Shown: positions 45,697 to 58,210, counted from the first letter of the stretch. The stretch is DNA of 64,000 bases from Proteus appendicitidis (GCF_030271835.1 NZ_CP127389.1:2578001-2642000); one strand, 5' to 3'. Program-made: numbers and translations. Notes: generated by a model not told the origin, from the letters alone.

Positions 45697-46908
45697 GTGA
45701 AGAATCGCACTATAGGCAGTGTTTTTATTGTTGCAGGAACAACAATCGGGGCTGGTATGCTGGCAATGCCGCTGGCTGCTGTGGGTATTGGTTTTAGCAC
45801 TATGTTGCTATTGCTCGTTGGCTTATGGCTATTAATGAGTTATACCGCATTACTGCTGGTGGAAGTTTATCAATACAATGATCCTCATACTGGTCTTGGC
45901 TCTATTGCAAAACGCTATCTTGGTATCGGTGGTCAAGTGATCACTGGACTCGCATTATTGCTATTAATGTATGCACTAACAACAGCTTATATTAGTGGTG
46001 CCGGTGAACTACTCTCATCCACACTCTCGTCTTGGATTGGTCATGAGCTTTCTGTCACACAAGGTATCATTATCTTTACAGTGATTGGTGGTGCTGTGGT
46101 AGGAATTGGTACAACATCGGTTGATATGATTAACCGTCTATTGTTTACCGCAAAAGTTTTCTTCCTCATATTTATGCTGATTGTAATGTTACCTCACGTT
46201 GAATCAGTAAACTTAACCTCAATGCCTGTGGCGTATGGGCTTATTCTTTCTGCTATTCCTGTTATCTTTACCTCATTTGGTTTCCACGGTAGTGTGCCAA
46301 GTATTGTAAGTTACATGAACGGTGATATTAAAAAGCTACGTATTATCTTTATTATTGGTAGTGCCATTCCGCTTGTTGCTTATATTTTATGGCAAATTGC
46401 CACATTAGGCGCCATCCCAACAAACACATTTATGGGGATTATGGCGCAACAATCTGGATTAAATGGCTTACTGACTGCTATTCGTGATGTTGTTGCTACA
46501 CCTCGCGTGAATATTGCGGTAAACCTATTTGCTGCGCTAGCATTAGCCACCTCATTTCTTGGTGTTGCATTAGGTCTATTTGATTACCTTGCTGACCTAT
46601 TTAAACGCAGTAATCGTGCAACTGGTCGTATGCAATCAAGCCTATTAACCTTTGTGCCACCTTTACTATGTGCGCTTTATTTTCCTAACTTTGTGCAAGC
46701 CTTAGCCTATGCTGCTATTGCATTGTCAATTTTAGCGCTACTGTTACCGGCTTTATTAGTATGGAAAGTCAGACAAGAACAAAACGGTGCCGATAAATAC
46801 AAAGTTAAAGGTGGAAAAAGCACATTGGCCGTTGTGTTTATTTGTGGCTTAGTGGTTATTGGTATTCAAATCGCTATCACCTTTGGTTTATTACCACAGG
46901 TCGGCTAA
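45697..46908 (+). CDS. tyrP: Tyrosine-specific transport protein TyrP
   Basis: A 403-residue inner-membrane proton symporter for tyrosine, the same length as E. coli TyrP. It has 11 predicted TM helices. The opening [21 protein letters not shown] and the segment [20 protein letters not shown] are diagnostic of the Mtr/TnaB/TyrP group and closest to TyrP. The start is GTG with GAGGAT upstream. A TyrR box precedes the promoter. Confidence 0.94.
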   Translation: MKNRTIGSVFIVAGTTIGAGMLAMPLAAVGIGFSTMLLLLVGLWLLMSYTALLLVEVYQYNDPHTGLGSIAKRYLGIGGQVITGLALLLLMYALTTAYISGAGELLSSTLSSWIGHELSVTQGIIIFTVIGGAVVGIGTTSVDMINRLLFTAKVFFLIFMLIVMLPHVESVNLTSMPVAYGLILSAIPVIFTSFGFHGSVPSIVSYMNGDIKKLRIIFIIGSAIPLVAYILWQIATLGAIPTNTFMGIMAQQSGLNGLLTAIRDVVATPRVNIAVNLFAALALATSFLGVALGLFDYLADLFKRSNRATGRMQSSLLTFVPPLLCALYFPNFVQALAYAAIALSILALLLPALLVWKVRQEQNGADKYKVKGGKSTLAVVFICGLVVIGIQIAITFGLLPQVG

Positions 46909-46929
46909 ATACTCACTTATATCAACAAC

Positions 46930-46967
46930 AAAAAAGCAGGTGCTGATTTTTCAACACCTGCTTTTTA
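46930..46967. terminator. Bidirectional terminator between tyrP and yfaZ
   Basis: A perfect 12-bp stem AAAAAGCAGGTG / CACCTGCTTTTT with a 12-nt loop serves both convergent genes. Confidence 0.9.
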
Positions 46968-46992
46968 TTTGATCTTATCTGCTTTTTCTAGA

Positions 46993-47535
46993 TTAGAAGC
47001 TTAAACCCGCTCCAACATAGAAACCATCAGCAATTTTATTATTACTTCTATTATGTGAGTTTTCGATTTCAATCACACGGTAACCCGCATTAACATGCAG
47101 TGGTTTAAAGACCGTTAATTGAGCGCCCACATCGGCTTCATAATAAGACTTGCTGCCAGAGGTTAATCCTTCAGGAGAAGCATAAGCTTCACCATAAACA
47201 TTCAATGAAGGGAGTACATTCCAGTTTAAACCAACACCACCAGCTAGTGCAGCACCATCATCACCATTTTTTGGTGATAAGTAGAGTGCTTTACCTCCAA
47301 CGCTCGCTGAAAAAGGTCCTAATGGTAATGCAAATTTTGTCCCTAGGCTGCCCATCTGACCATCATGATCACTACGCGCCCAGTTACCATTAAAAGATAG
47401 CCCTGCGTTAGGATTGCCTAAACCCGCACGAACATCAGTGTAATGTTTACCCGCTTGAATATTCATTGATACTGCATTTGCATTACCAGCCATAAATAAC
47501 GCACTTACAGCGCCGACCAATAAATATTTTTTCAT
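46993..47535 (-). CDS. yfaZ: YfaZ family outer-membrane protein
   Basis: A 180-residue protein with a Sec signal (MKKYLLVGAVSALFMAGNANA) and a beta-barrel-like mature part with alternating strands ending in FYVGAGLSF, a C-terminal Phe typical of outer-membrane proteins. E. coli YfaZ is also 180 residues. The internal ATG at 47535 is used as start since GGAG precedes it and the signal begins there. Confidence 0.9.
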   Translation of the reverse strand: MKKYLLVGAVSALFMAGNANAVSMNIQAGKHYTDVRAGLGNPNAGLSFNGNWARSDHDGQMGSLGTKFALPLGPFSASVGGKALYLSPKNGDDGAALAGGVGLNWNVLPSLNVYGEAYASPEGLTSGSKSYYEADVGAQLTVFKPLHVNAGYRVIEIENSHNRSNNKIADGFYVGAGLSF

Positions 47536-47818
47536 TGTTATTACTCCAGCAAATAATTGTCCTAACTTATAATTATACAACAAATTTATTAAACCACTTT
47601 AGCTAAAATTGAAAGCTAATCTGTAGAATTTTCAATCTATGTAAATAAGTTACATCTATCAATGTTATTGGTCTAATTGGTTTTATTAATGGGTTTATTA
47701 TTGCTAAAGTGGAATTACAGTCAATATTAACCATAATAAGTATAAGGCTGTTCGCTTCGTTTTATTCACACATGCTATTTTTTAGAACGTTCATTATTTC
47801 ATAAACTGGAGATATGTG

Positions 47819-49273
47819 ATGGAAAAGAAAAAGCTAACAACAGCGTCTGGTGCGCCGGTTGTAGACAATAATAACTCTATGACAGCAGGTCCTCGTGGCC
47901 CTATGTTGCTTCAAGATGTCTGGTTTCTAGAAAAACTTGCTCACTTTGATCGTGAAGTTATTCCTGAAAGACGTATGCACGCAAAAGGCTCTGGTGCTTT
48001 TGGTACATTCAAAGTGACTCACGATATTACAAAATATACTCGTGCTAAAATATTCTCTAAAGTGGGTAAAAAAACAGACATGTTTGCTCGCTTTTCTACT
48101 GTTGCGGGTGAACGAGGTGCAGCAGACGCCGAACGTGATATTCGTGGCTTTGCGTTAAAATTTTATACCGAAGAAGGTAACTGGGATATGGTGGGTAACA
48201 ACACCCCTGTTTTCTATCTTCGTGATGCCCTGAAATTCCCTGACTTAAACCACGTTGTAAAACGTGATCCTAAAACTAACCTACGCAATATGGCATACAA
48301 ATGGGATTTTTTCTCTCATTTACCAGAAGCTTTACACCAGTTAACCATTGATATGAGTGACCGTGGTTTACCGCAAAGCTATCGCTTTGTTCATGGTTTT
48401 GGTAGTCACACTTATAGTTTTATTAATAAAGATAACGAGCGTTTTTGGGTTAAGTTTCATTTCCGTTGCCAACAAGGCATTAAAAATCTGATGGATGATG
48501 AAGCGCAATTACTAGTAGGTCAAGACAGAGAAAGCTCACAACGTGACTTATTTGATGCTATTGAGCGCGGTGACTTCCCACGTTGGAATTTACAAATTCA
48601 AGTGATGCCAGAAAAAGAAGCCTCTAAAGTTCCTTATAATCCTTTTGATTTAACGAAAGTTTGGCCTCATGCGGATTATCCATTAATTGATGTAGGTTAT
48701 TTTGAATTAAATCGTAACCCTGAGAACTATTTCTCTGATGTAGAGCAAGCAGCATTTAGCCCTGCGAACATTGTTCCGGGTATTGGTTTCTCTCCTGATA
48801 AAATGTTACAAGGTCGCCTATTCTCTTATGGTGATGCACATCGTTATCGTTTAGGTGTTAACCATCATCAGATCCCCGTTAATGCGCCACAATGCCCATT
48901 CCATAATTATCATCGTGATGGTGCAATGCGTGTTGATGGCAATAGTGGCAGCGGTATTACCTATGAGCCAAATAATGGCGGTATGTTCCAAGAACAACCT
49001 AATTTCAAAGAGCCACCATTATCTATCGAAGGCGCGGCTGATCACTGGAACCATCGTGAAGATGAAGATTACTTCAGTCAGCCTCGTGCTCTGTATGAAT
49101 TACTGAGTGATGAAGAGCACCAACGTATGTTTGCTCGTATTGCAGGTGAGTTAATTCAAGCAAGTAAAGACACTCAAAAACGTCAGATTGCCCTATTTAA
49201 GAAAGTCCATCCTGAATATGGTGCGGGTGTTGAAAAAGCAATGAAAGCATTAGCAAAAAAAGACGCTAAATAA
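47819..49273 (+). CDS. katA: Haem catalase KatA
   Basis: A 484-residue small-subunit monofunctional catalase that dismutates hydrogen peroxide, the exact length of the structurally known Proteus mirabilis enzyme. Visible: the distal haem motif [13 protein letters not shown] with Met53 and catalytic His54, [19 protein letters not shown] with the distal Asn, and the proximal [14 protein letters not shown] with the haem-ligand Tyr. Met53 is oxidised to a sulfone in the known enzyme. The ATG at 47819 follows GGAGA by six bases. Monocistronic with a strong terminator. Confidence 0.97.
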   Translation: MEKKKLTTASGAPVVDNNNSMTAGPRGPMLLQDVWFLEKLAHFDREVIPERRMHAKGSGAFGTFKVTHDITKYTRAKIFSKVGKKTDMFARFSTVAGERGAADAERDIRGFALKFYTEEGNWDMVGNNTPVFYLRDALKFPDLNHVVKRDPKTNLRNMAYKWDFFSHLPEALHQLTIDMSDRGLPQSYRFVHGFGSHTYSFINKDNERFWVKFHFRCQQGIKNLMDDEAQLLVGQDRESSQRDLFDAIERGDFPRWNLQIQVMPEKEASKVPYNPFDLTKVWPHADYPLIDVGYFELNRNPENYFSDVEQAAFSPANIVPGIGFSPDKMLQGRLFSYGDAHRYRLGVNHHQIPVNAPQCPFHNYHRDGAMRVDGNSGSGITYEPNNGGMFQEQPNFKEPPLSIEGAADHWNHREDEDYFSQPRALYELLSDEEHQRMFARIAGELIQASKDTQKRQIALFKKVHPEYGAGVEKAMKALAKKDAK

Positions 49274-49310
49274 CCGTATAATAAGAAGCCCTGTGAGCAA
49301 CTCGGCACTC

Positions 49311-49343
49311 ATGCCCCTAGTTAAAAGCTAGGGGCATATTTTT
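49311..49343 (+). terminator. katA terminator
   Basis: Perfect 10-bp stem ATGCCCCTAG / CTAGGGGCAT, 7-nt loop and T run. Confidence 0.88.
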
Positions 49344-49405
49344 ATATTAAAGGATATTTAACTATATAAATTAAAGACTTCGCCTTTAGTATTAATAAAT
49401 AACAA

Positions 49406-50842
49406 TTATATCTTCTTAAGAGCCATTTGCCCTTTCACCCACTCTTGCACTTGTTTACGGGAAATTTTAATTCCGCCATTTTTAAGGCTTTCAGGGAGTT
49501 GCAGGCAAGCAACGGGTCGTTGAAATCCCGCTAATCGAGAGTGATACCATTGTGGTAATTGATTGATTATTTCAATTTCTGCATCGACAACTGCGACTGG
49601 ACGTTGCCCAAATTCAGTATCATCAATAGGAACAATAAAAGACTGGCTTACACTTGGATGTGTATTAAGGATTTTCTCAATATCTTCGGGTTGAATACCT
49701 TCGCCAGCACTGAAAAAGAGATTGTCTAAGCGTCCTAAAACACACCATTCATCCGCGATAAAACCGCCTTTATCTCGTGTTGAATACCAGCCATCCGCAG
49801 TGAGTGATAACGGTTTTAATTTACCATCAAACCAATAACCTAAAGCAATACTGTCTGATTTAATCTGGATTTCATCATCGAGTGTTCTTACACTTTTGCC
49901 TTTTAATGGTAACCCTACTCCCGCTTTACCGTCTGCGCGTTTGGCGCAAACTGTGGATGCCATTTCGGTCATACCATAACCACACCAGCATTGAACGCCC
50001 CAATGTTCTGCTTCTTGCGTTAATTCAATGGGGATCATCGCGCCACCTAATAGAACAGATTTTAAGCTGAACGAGTGTTGCTTATCTTGTTGCGCTTTAT
50101 TTTGTAAGAAACGCCAAAGCTGAGTCGGTACTAAAGAGGCATGAGTACAACCTTGTAATGCATCGACAAAAGGATGCATTTCACGCACCACCAGCGTTGC
50201 ACCACGTAACAACCAACGCCAAAAAACACCTTGCCCTGAGACATGAAACAAAGGTAAAGAGAGTAACCAGCTATCGCCTTTTTCAAAGGGCATTAATGAT
50301 AAAACACCTTCCGCACTGCAAAGATGTGCATCAAAAGTATGAACAGCCGCTTTAGGTAAACCCGATGAACCCGATGTCAAAATAAGCGTTGCCATGCGAG
50401 ATGGCTCCCACTGTACAGCTTCTGTTTCATTTTTATGTTGACGTGGTGCGTTATCAAACTCAACGCCATTAAGATCAAGCAAAGTCGCATCCAGATCGAG
50501 CGTTGATTCACTCAGATCAGCATAAAAATCAATATTTAAATGAGGTAATAAATCATCAAGTAAAGACTTTGGAAGTTGTGGATTTAAAGGTAAAACCTTA
50601 GCTCCACATTGAAAAGCAGCGAGTAATGTAAAAACAAGATTGAGGTTATTTTTTCCACGCAATAGCACAGTGCTTTGCGTATCAACACCTTGTTTAGCAA
50701 AATTGTTAGCTAAGTGATTAATATGACAACTGAGTTGCTGCCATGTAATAGGTGAAATACCTGAAATGATGGCCGTTTCATTTGGGTAGAATTGCGCCCA
50801 GTGATGCCACGGCCATTGTTTAAATGGAACTACTGTTGCCAT
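49406..50842 (-). CDS. menE: o-Succinylbenzoate-CoA ligase MenE
   Basis: A 478-residue acyl-CoA synthetase that activates o-succinylbenzoate in menaquinone synthesis. The AMP-binding P-loop [11 protein letters not shown], a GYGMTEMAS motif and a C-terminal [21 protein letters not shown] are visible. It overlaps menC by 13 bp and is the last gene of menD-H-B-C-E. Confidence 0.95.
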   Translation of the reverse strand: MATVVPFKQWPWHHWAQFYPNETAIISGISPITWQQLSCHINHLANNFAKQGVDTQSTVLLRGKNNLNLVFTLLAAFQCGAKVLPLNPQLPKSLLDDLLPHLNIDFYADLSESTLDLDATLLDLNGVEFDNAPRQHKNETEAVQWEPSRMATLILTSGSSGLPKAAVHTFDAHLCSAEGVLSLMPFEKGDSWLLSLPLFHVSGQGVFWRWLLRGATLVVREMHPFVDALQGCTHASLVPTQLWRFLQNKAQQDKQHSFSLKSVLLGGAMIPIELTQEAEHWGVQCWCGYGMTEMASTVCAKRADGKAGVGLPLKGKSVRTLDDEIQIKSDSIALGYWFDGKLKPLSLTADGWYSTRDKGGFIADEWCVLGRLDNLFFSAGEGIQPEDIEKILNTHPSVSQSFIVPIDDTEFGQRPVAVVDAEIEIINQLPQWYHSRLAGFQRPVACLQLPESLKNGGIKISRKQVQEWVKGQMALKKI

Positions 50843-51801
50843 ACTGTCTCTAGTTGTTCAAGAGAGATAAGTGGAATATCCACGTTTGGCCAAGGACGAA
50901 TAAGTTGTTGTTTAATTAAATCAACGGTATCCAATCCCGGAATAGTATTCGGTGTTAGCCACTGTGCAATTCTTGCCAATTGAGTCAGCCCAAAGCTACT
51001 TTCAATACTTGAACTGATAATGGCGTCTAGCCCTAAAGCATGAGCTTGTTCAACAAAAGATTGACAGCGTTCAAGACTTCCCACCAATGTGGGTTTGATA
51101 ACAATTGTTGTTACACCAGCTTGGGGTTTGATTTCAAAACCTTCATCGCGCACCGTTTCATCCCAAGCAATATTAATTCCTGTTGCTTGTGAAAAAGCGA
51201 GTGATTCTTCAGGTGTTTTACATGGTTCTTCTAAGAATGCAATGCGATCTCGCCATGCAGGGTTTACGTATTTCGCAAATCCTTCGGCTTTTGCTGGCGT
51301 CCAACTTCTGTTCGCATCCAATCTTAATTTTAAGTCTGGGATCGCTTCTAATAACAGATTAACCACTATTCCGTCACGCACAGCTTCATATAAACCCACT
51401 TTGATTTTAGCGACTTTTTCACCTTCCATATCATTAAGGCTTAAAATCAAATCATCAGGATCGCCATTACATAAAGGTGCGGCACGATAATTCGCGTCTT
51501 GTGGCAATGTGCCTTCAAGCTCTGCTAATGCACAGCTAATACCAAAAGCAACACTGGGTAGTTCACTATAAACCGGGTTTTCACCCGCACACCAAGCGGT
51601 TAACCAAGATTGTGCAGCTTCTTGGGCTTGTTCTAAAGTTTCACGGCTAAACTCAGGAAGAGGTGAAATTTCACCCCATCCTTGTTTGCCATTTTGCTCT
51701 AAACAGACCAGAAAACCATCACGCGTTTTTAGCCTTTGATAGCGCAGAACAACGCCTGCATCTACAGGTAGGCTGAATGAATAGAGTTTGGCGTTTCGCA
51801 T
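50830..51801 (-). CDS. menC: o-Succinylbenzoate synthase MenC
   Basis: A 323-residue enolase-superfamily enzyme that dehydrates SHCHC to o-succinylbenzoate. Visible catalytic segments include [10 protein letters not shown] with the first Lys, DANRSW, FLEEPC, and [12 protein letters not shown] with the second Lys. Its start abuts the menB stop (overlap of one base). Confidence 0.95.
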   Translation of the reverse strand: MRNAKLYSFSLPVDAGVVLRYQRLKTRDGFLVCLEQNGKQGWGEISPLPEFSRETLEQAQEAAQSWLTAWCAGENPVYSELPSVAFGISCALAELEGTLPQDANYRAAPLCNGDPDDLILSLNDMEGEKVAKIKVGLYEAVRDGIVVNLLLEAIPDLKLRLDANRSWTPAKAEGFAKYVNPAWRDRIAFLEEPCKTPEESLAFSQATGINIAWDETVRDEGFEIKPQAGVTTIVIKPTLVGSLERCQSFVEQAHALGLDAIISSSIESSFGLTQLARIAQWLTPNTIPGLDTVDLIKQQLIRPWPNVDIPLISLEQLETVWQQ

Positions 51802-52658
51802 TATGGGTTACGTTTAAATCGAGAGAAATCAGGTTGACGTTTTTCGTTAAAGGCGTTGCGGCCTTCTTGACCTTCATCAGTCATATAGAACAGCATAGTT
51901 GCATTACCCGCTAATTCTTGAAGACCGGCTTGACCATCGCAATCTGCATTTAATGCAGCTTTTAAGCAACGTAATGCCATTGGGCTGTTTTCCAGCATTT
52001 CACGACACCAACGTACCGTTTCTTTTTCAAGAGAGGCATAAGGAACAACGGTATTAACCAAGCCCATTTCTAAGGCTTCTTTTGCATCATATTGACGGCA
52101 TAAGAACCAGATTTCGCGCGCTTTCTTTTGACCAACAATACGTGCCATATAAGAAGCACCCCAGCCACCATCGAAAGAGCCAACTTTAGGGCCTGTTTGA
52201 CCAAAAATCGCGTTTTCAGCAGCAATGGTTAAGTCACACATCATATGAAGCACATGACCACCACCGATAGAATAACCAGCAACCATTGCGACAACAGGTT
52301 TTGGACACGTACGGATTTGGCGTTGGAAATCCAGCACATTTAGGTGATGTGTACCGCTATCATCGCGATATCCGCCGTAGTCACCACGAATTTTTTGGTC
52401 ACCACCTGCACAGAATGCTTTTTCACCGGCACCTGTTAAAATGATTGTGCCAATTGCATCATCATAACGAGCATCCGCTAACGCTTGGATCATCTCTTTC
52501 ACTGTCAAAGGACGGAAAGCATTACGTACTTGCGGGCGGTTAATCGTAATTTTTGCAATGCCATCGACTGATTTATGATAGAGGATATCTTCAAAACCTT
52601 CCGAACAATCCTGCCATTCAATCGGTGCATATAATTTTTCTTCGCTCGGGTAAAGCAT
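51801..52658 (-). CDS. menB: 1,4-Dihydroxy-2-naphthoyl-CoA synthase MenB
   Basis: A 285-residue crotonase that closes the naphthoquinone ring. It has [22 protein letters not shown] and [21 protein letters not shown], typical of MenB, and ends DFSRFKRNP. Length is the same as E. coli MenB (285). Confidence 0.97.
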   Translation of the reverse strand: MLYPSEEKLYAPIEWQDCSEGFEDILYHKSVDGIAKITINRPQVRNAFRPLTVKEMIQALADARYDDAIGTIILTGAGEKAFCAGGDQKIRGDYGGYRDDSGTHHLNVLDFQRQIRTCPKPVVAMVAGYSIGGGHVLHMMCDLTIAAENAIFGQTGPKVGSFDGGWGASYMARIVGQKKAREIWFLCRQYDAKEALEMGLVNTVVPYASLEKETVRWCREMLENSPMALRCLKAALNADCDGQAGLQELAGNATMLFYMTDEGQEGRNAFNEKRQPDFSRFKRNP

Positions 52659-52670
52659 AATTAGGTTCCT

Positions 52671-53438
52671 TTAACCAAAGAGGGATAAAACATGATTTAT
52701 CACCGCCGCATAAGCAACAGGCTGTGCCTGATGGGCATTATGTCCAGCGTGCGGGATAGTCGTTAATGGCAGCGAATATTGCTGCGCAATAGATTGAAAT
52801 TTATTATCTTTCTCACCACAAAGCCAAATAAACGGCAATGTGAGTTGCTGTAACTCTGTGACAAGCCAAGGCTGATTACCTAAAGAAAGCGTTTCTAAAC
52901 TTTCTGCAATACAAAAACCAGCATTACGACAACGTTTTTCAACGAGGAATTGGCGTTTCTCATCACTTAAATCGGCAAATACGGGTTGCTGATACCATTG
53001 TGTCAATACGTCACGGATAGGCTCATTACGAAAACGCTCAGCCCAGTGTTTATCATGTGCAATGCGACTTTGTCTTTCTGTTGCATCATATAAACCCGGA
53101 TTTCCACCTTCTACAATCAACCCCATTAATCCCGTAGTATCACCAAAACACGCATGATACATCGAAATTCTGCCACCTAACGAATAACCAATTAACCAAT
53201 AGTGGTCAATACCTTGCTCTTTAAGTGTCTCTGTCAGCAAGGTACTCACTTCAACAAAATTTTTCGCGCTGATAGAAGCAGAACCACCATGACGAGGCAA
53301 ATCAATCACCAGTGATGGGTATTCATGGCAAGCCTGAATAACAGGCTCCCATTCACAACCCTCACCTAATAGCCCATGCAACCAAACTAACCAAGGCCCT
53401 TCATTATGGGTATTATATCGTTGACATGCTAAAGTCAT
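52671..53438 (-). CDS. menH: SHCHC synthase MenH
   Basis: A 255-residue alpha/beta hydrolase-fold lyase that removes pyruvate from SEPHCHC. The nucleophile elbow [11 protein letters not shown] carries Ser; [11 protein letters not shown] near the end carries the catalytic His. It overlaps the menD 3' end by 26 bp and precedes menB. Confidence 0.94.
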   Translation of the reverse strand: MTLACQRYNTHNEGPWLVWLHGLLGEGCEWEPVIQACHEYPSLVIDLPRHGGSASISAKNFVEVSTLLTETLKEQGIDHYWLIGYSLGGRISMYHACFGDTTGLMGLIVEGGNPGLYDATERQSRIAHDKHWAERFRNEPIRDVLTQWYQQPVFADLSDEKRQFLVEKRCRNAGFCIAESLETLSLGNQPWLVTELQQLTLPFIWLCGEKDNKFQSIAQQYSLPLTTIPHAGHNAHQAQPVAYAAVINHVLSLFG

Positions 53439-55107
53439 GAGATGTTACCTGTTTTACCAGCTGATTTAATGTTTTTGCACCATCAGTATCATCAACAATT
53501 AATTCAATTAATGTCGTTGTTGGCGCCCCTGCCCAGCATTTCTGAACAGTCGTTAACAGTGCATCCCAACTTGTTGGTGATACATAATGCAAACCAAACA
53601 TTGCGGCTGCATGTTTGAAATTTAGTGAATGAGGCATACAGTAAAAGCGTTCTCGCTCTGCCTCTGGCGTTGGTAGCATTGAAAATATTTGCCCACCGTT
53701 ATTATTCACTACGATAATAACATTAGGCGCATAAACTTGTTGATGTAACGCTAAACTATTTAAATCATACAGTGCAGATAAATCACCCAATATTGTTAAT
53801 GTGGGCTTTTCTGTTGCACGATGAACACCCGCAGATGTTGAAATTAAGCCATCAATACCACTTGCGCCTCGATTACTCATCACAGGATAACCTTGTGGTA
53901 ACTGAGCAAATGCATCGATTAATCGTACTATCAGACTATTACCAACAAATAATTGTCCATCATTAGGAAGTAATTTATCTAATTGGTGCGCAACCTGTGC
54001 TTCACCAAAATAATCGGTTATTTCACTGACTGTCTGATAGGTCTGTTTAGCGATATGAGTTAATGCATTAGCCCACGGTAAATTATCGACCGCAGAATGT
54101 GCTGTTAACCACTGCATTGGTGATAACGTAAATTTCTCACCTTGATGATGACCCGGATCTAAGCGCCCCGGAATTGGATCAATAATCCAATACGTTTTGG
54201 GAGAGCATCCTACTTGCCATTGTAATAAGCGTTTTCCTGTTAAACTAGAGCCAAATTGAACAACGATTTCAGCTTTATTTAATTCTGATTTTATCTGTGG
54301 ATTATTCAACCATAAATCGGCACAAGGTAGTGGCTGCCCTGTTTGAGATAATACATCACCCAATAAAGGCCAACCTAATTGCGCAGCCCATTTTGCAACT
54401 TCAATCCCCTCTTCTGGGCTAATACGCCCTGCAATAACGACCCCTTTTTTCTGGCGTATAACATCCCATTGAGGATGCGTTGATACAGCGGTAAAAAGAG
54501 ATCCTTGTAACCACGGCTTATCACTTTGCCACCAATGACCTAACACCTCAGTCCACGGAGTGGATGTTTCAATATCATCACCATATAACGGCTCAGCAAA
54601 AGGACAATTGACGTGTAATGCGCCATGAACCAATGTGTTCATCGCATTATCAAGTGTAGAAACTAACCAATTTGCGGGAATATCAGTTGTCGGTCGTGGT
54701 AAAGAGAGTGTTTGTGAAGGATGAGTTGCAAAAATACCTTGCTGACGAATTGCTTGATTCGCACCACAATCAATTAATTCAGGCGGTCTATCTGCGGTTA
54801 AAAAGATCACTCGTTCACCCGTTAATCCTGCTTCAATTAAAGCGGGATATAGGTTAGCGACCGCAGTACCCGATGTCACAATAACAGCAACCGGTTCTTT
54901 CGATGCTTTTGCAAGCCCTAATGCTAAATGCCCCAATCCACGCTCATCAAAATGCGTATGACAGGTTAATTTATGATTTGCGGCTGCGGCAAGTGTTAAA
55001 GGTGTCGAACGAGATCCGGGTGCAATACAGATATGGCGTAAACCATGACGAGTCAAAGTTTCGAGTATAACTTTAGCCCATTGGCGATTAAACGAACTAT
55101 TAGACAT
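53413..55107 (-). CDS. menD: SEPHCHC synthase MenD
   Basis: A 564-residue thiamine-diphosphate enzyme adding a succinyl-semialdehyde unit to isochorismate. The N-terminal [22 protein letters not shown] is diagnostic; the ThDP/Mg motif [12 protein letters not shown] ... NNNGG is near the C-terminus. First gene of the menD-H-B-C-E operon; a 346-bp gap with a terminator separates it from menF. Confidence 0.96.
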   Translation of the reverse strand: MSNSSFNRQWAKVILETLTRHGLRHICIAPGSRSTPLTLAAAANHKLTCHTHFDERGLGHLALGLAKASKEPVAVIVTSGTAVANLYPALIEAGLTGERVIFLTADRPPELIDCGANQAIRQQGIFATHPSQTLSLPRPTTDIPANWLVSTLDNAMNTLVHGALHVNCPFAEPLYGDDIETSTPWTEVLGHWWQSDKPWLQGSLFTAVSTHPQWDVIRQKKGVVIAGRISPEEGIEVAKWAAQLGWPLLGDVLSQTGQPLPCADLWLNNPQIKSELNKAEIVVQFGSSLTGKRLLQWQVGCSPKTYWIIDPIPGRLDPGHHQGEKFTLSPMQWLTAHSAVDNLPWANALTHIAKQTYQTVSEITDYFGEAQVAHQLDKLLPNDGQLFVGNSLIVRLIDAFAQLPQGYPVMSNRGASGIDGLISTSAGVHRATEKPTLTILGDLSALYDLNSLALHQQVYAPNVIIVVNNNGGQIFSMLPTPEAERERFYCMPHSLNFKHAAAMFGLHYVSPTSWDALLTTVQKCWAGAPTTTLIELIVDDTDGAKTLNQLVKQVTSHDFSMSTI

Positions 55108-55453
55108 TGATCATCCCAACAACGAAAACCTGCAATTGCTATTATAATATCTGTTCCTAAATACTTTTCTTTAGCCTAGTTCAATGAACAGTCGTTTTCG
55201 TTAAATAAATCGTTAAAGAAACACTCAAAGAGTGCATTATTTAGGCTAATCATCCACTCTATTTTCAATGAATTCTTTTTATCGTTAAGAATAAGAATAA
55301 ATAGCACAAGTGGCTTAAAGAATAGCATCAATTAGTTAACAAATCGTAATAGTTAATTGAAAAGTAGCACTAAAAATGCACTTAAAATAAAACCATCAAA
55401 TTATGATGGTTTTAATAATGCTATTTAATAAATTTGAGACTATCTGTAAATAA
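55108..55453. other. 346-bp gap between menF and menD
   Basis: It contains a terminator for menF and an AT-rich region that must carry the menD promoter. I see no ORF or RNA gene. Confidence 0.6.
55387..55415 (-). terminator. menF terminator
   Basis: Perfect 10-bp stem AAAACCATCA / TGATGGTTTT with a 5-nt loop, T runs on both strands, about 40 bp after the menF stop. Confidence 0.82.
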
Positions 55454-56767
55454 TTAACTCTCTTTTTCCAACAATGTGCGTAGGCCTGCGGCTTTATTCT
55501 CAATTTCGGTCCATTCTTGTAGAGGATCTGAACCTGCAACAACACCGGCACCTGCATAAAGTGTCAGAGTATTATCATGCAGTTCGCCACACCGTAGACT
55601 GACTGCAAACTCTGTGTGTGGTAATCCTAAATACCCTGCTGAACCCGCATACCAACGGCGTTCAAAAGGTTCATGTTGACGAATAAAAGCACGAGCAATG
55701 CTACGAGGTAAACCACATACGGCAGCAGTAGGTTGAAGTCGTTTTAAGCAGTCAATATCATTAGAATGAATTAATTTGCCATGTATATAGCGACGAAGAT
55801 GCTGCACTTTACGCAACCGAATAACATCTGCGGGTGAAACATCGATACCTTCTACACCACCCTGTAATCGTTGACAAATATCATCGACGACCACCAGATT
55901 TTCATGCTGATTTTTTTTGTCATTCATCAACCAATCTGCAAATTCTGTCGCTTGTTGTTCATTGTCAGAGCTGGCTGCCGTTCCTGCTAACGCTTCGGTA
56001 TACAGCATCAACTCATCACGCTTATATAATCGTTCTGGGGTTGATCCCATAAATGCATCAGAAGGCGAAAAAGCCAGCATATAATGATAGCAGTGATGAT
56101 TAACATCACGACTTGCTTTCATAAATTGAATCGCTTTTAGCGGATTATCCATCGTCAAGCAAGTTGCCCTTGCGGGGACAACTTTTTCAAATAAGCCTTG
56201 GCTAATCTCATCTAAAGCAATATTGAGATAGTGAGTCCACTGCTCTTGCGTTAAAGAGTGATTAACATGCGTCACAGAAACAGACAGTGGTTCAATTTCT
56301 ACGGCTTGATTTAATGTTTGCAGAAAATCTAATGTATTTTGCTTATCACCTTCATCCAACATATTGAGATGAACAGAAAGCTGTTGCTGGTGGCGTCTAA
56401 TTTCAATGCGAGGCAAAAAAAGGTAGGCATCATCACCTTTTACTTCATCAATACGACCCGGAATAATGGTATCCCACGCATTCAAGCCCCAAATACGGAC
56501 ATCATCAATACAGAGATCCGATTGATGCACAGCTAAAAATTGGTGTGCATCTTCAATATGATTGAAACAGCGTAATTGTCCACAGGCAGCCACTTCTTCA
56601 TGCTCATCGCGATGCTGCCAATAAAATTGAGGATAATACGACTGCGCAGCAAGCCATGAGAGCAATGAAAATGAAACCTCTGCCGGCAAGGTGACTTTCA
56701 AATGTAAAAGATTACCTTGTGCTGTCAGATTTATATTTTTAACTTTTTCGTACAGTGTCGAAAACAC
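55454..56767 (-). CDS. menF: Isochorismate synthase MenF
   Basis: An approximately 437-residue chorismate-binding enzyme converting chorismate to isochorismate for menaquinone. C-terminal signatures include VVPARATCL, GSTPERLY, EALAGTA, LRKVQHLRR, PTAAVCGLPR and WYAGSAGYLG. The start is unsure: a GTG at 56767 has AAAAGG eight bases upstream and aligns best with the 431-residue E. coli protein, but in-frame GTG 56785 and TTG 56800 are possible. Unlike in E. coli it is separated from menD by a terminator. Confidence 0.93.
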   Translation of the reverse strand: MFSTLYEKVKNINLTAQGNLLHLKVTLPAEVSFSLLSWLAAQSYYPQFYWQHRDEHEEVAACGQLRCFNHIEDAHQFLAVHQSDLCIDDVRIWGLNAWDTIIPGRIDEVKGDDAYLFLPRIEIRRHQQQLSVHLNMLDEGDKQNTLDFLQTLNQAVEIEPLSVSVTHVNHSLTQEQWTHYLNIALDEISQGLFEKVVPARATCLTMDNPLKAIQFMKASRDVNHHCYHYMLAFSPSDAFMGSTPERLYKRDELMLYTEALAGTAASSDNEQQATEFADWLMNDKKNQHENLVVVDDICQRLQGGVEGIDVSPADVIRLRKVQHLRRYIHGKLIHSNDIDCLKRLQPTAAVCGLPRSIARAFIRQHEPFERRWYAGSAGYLGLPHTEFAVSLRCGELHDNTLTLYAGAGVVAGSDPLQEWTEIENKAAGLRTLLEKES

Positions 56768-56995
56768 AGGATTAACCTTTTCCACTCCAAATACCCACAA
56801 CTAATTAAAAGGGAGATTATACGTCTCTATACGAATTATCAAAGGGCTGATTAATTATAACCTTTGTCATTTATCAAAGTTTTGTATTTTTCATGTTACA
56901 AAGTAGAAGCATTAACTCGCACTTCTGAAATAACCAACAAATCTTCATTAGATAAAGTGGTAAAGATAAAAATTTTCATACATAAGTGAGGTTAT

Positions 56996-58210
56996 ATGGA
57001 TACAACCACCTTTGAACACGTCGATAAAATTATTGAGACGTCTGATATTCCTAAGGTTGCTTTGGGATTAATATTAGGTATAGATATTGAAGATGGACGA
57101 CTGCCTGGTATTGTGACATCTCATGATTTAATAAAAATAAAGTCTTATGTTAATAAAGCACTTTCTCTTCCTTACAAAATAGATGATGTCATCAAATTTA
57201 TTCATTACAGTAAAACAAATGAATCACAACTCTCTCCTGATAATATTTTGTCTCTGTTCATTCAAATACGGGAGCATGCATTTGAATGGAATCAAATTGA
57301 ATATGCAATAAAGCAACAAGCAATTGATTTAGAAATAATGGGTAGAGAAATCACTTCTACAGGTGAAAGTATCATTTTATTTATTAGTCAAATGCCTTTA
57401 TTAGCAAAAATATCTACTATTATTAATGACATTTCTGAACAAGAGTTAAAAAATATTCGATACACATCTCAAGATAAAGAAGTTTCAACACAATTAATTC
57501 ATATATTAGAAAGTATGAAAGAGGATATTGAAAATGAACGTGACAAGACCATAAAAATAAAAGACAGCTTATCTACCTTTAGAAGTAAAATAATGGGAGG
57601 CAAAGATAGCCAGAATGTTAATCATCATTCTATTTATCACGATATTCTTAACAAGAAAAGATTTATTAATGAGTTTTATACAGATAATAGTCGTTCACTT
57701 ATTGAAGAACGAGATTTACTCGTTGAAGAAATAGAAATGCTCAAAGATGAATATAAACACTATGTTGGTCTTGCATTTACAGGGCTAGCAATAGGTGTTA
57801 TTGGTGTTATTATCACTGGGGGAATATTTGGCTCCAAAGCCGAATCTATACGTAAAAAGAAAAATGAACTGGTTGAAAAAGTAAAAAGAATCAATATTGA
57901 TATTGATATTTATGCCAATTTATCCTTACATCTAAATACACTTTATATTGAATTATCTGAAATAGAACTATTTATCGAAGATGCAAATATGGCGTTAGAA
58001 CATATTGAATATGTCTGGCAAGCTATATTAACAGAAATAGAAACATCAATAATCCATTTTAATAAAATTAACAGTGCATTAGAGCTGATTAAATTTAGTA
58101 TTTACCTAGAAAAAATTATCGCGCCTTGGTATATGGTCATTGGTTACTCAAAGGAGATCTTACTCTCTTTTGATGATGCTCTTTCTACATTTTATTCATC
58201 TAAAGATTAA
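56996..58210 (+). CDS. xaxA: XaxA-like subunit of alpha-xenorhabdolysin-type binary cytotoxin
   Basis: A 404-residue, almost wholly helical protein, the length of XaxA from Xenorhabdus (about 408). It has long coiled coils and a single hydrophobic hairpin near residues 256-281 (YVGLAFTGLAIGVIGVIITGG) flanked by charged helices, the hallmark of ClyA-like alpha-pore-forming toxins. No signal peptide. XaxA and XaxB assemble a large pore in host membranes; XaxB forms the transmembrane pore and XaxA supports it. It is followed after 15 bp by the XaxB-like gene. Insertion between menF and nuoN and the high AT content point to acquired DNA. Confidence 0.82.
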   Translation: MDTTTFEHVDKIIETSDIPKVALGLILGIDIEDGRLPGIVTSHDLIKIKSYVNKALSLPYKIDDVIKFIHYSKTNESQLSPDNILSLFIQIREHAFEWNQIEYAIKQQAIDLEIMGREITSTGESIILFISQMPLLAKISTIINDISEQELKNIRYTSQDKEVSTQLIHILESMKEDIENERDKTIKIKDSLSTFRSKIMGGKDSQNVNHHSIYHDILNKKRFINEFYTDNSRSLIEERDLLVEEIEMLKDEYKHYVGLAFTGLAIGVIGVIITGGIFGSKAESIRKKKNELVEKVKRINIDIDIYANLSLHLNTLYIELSEIELFIEDANMALEHIEYVWQAILTEIETSIIHFNKINSALELIKFSIYLEKIIAPWYMVIGYSKEILLSFDDALSTFYSSKD

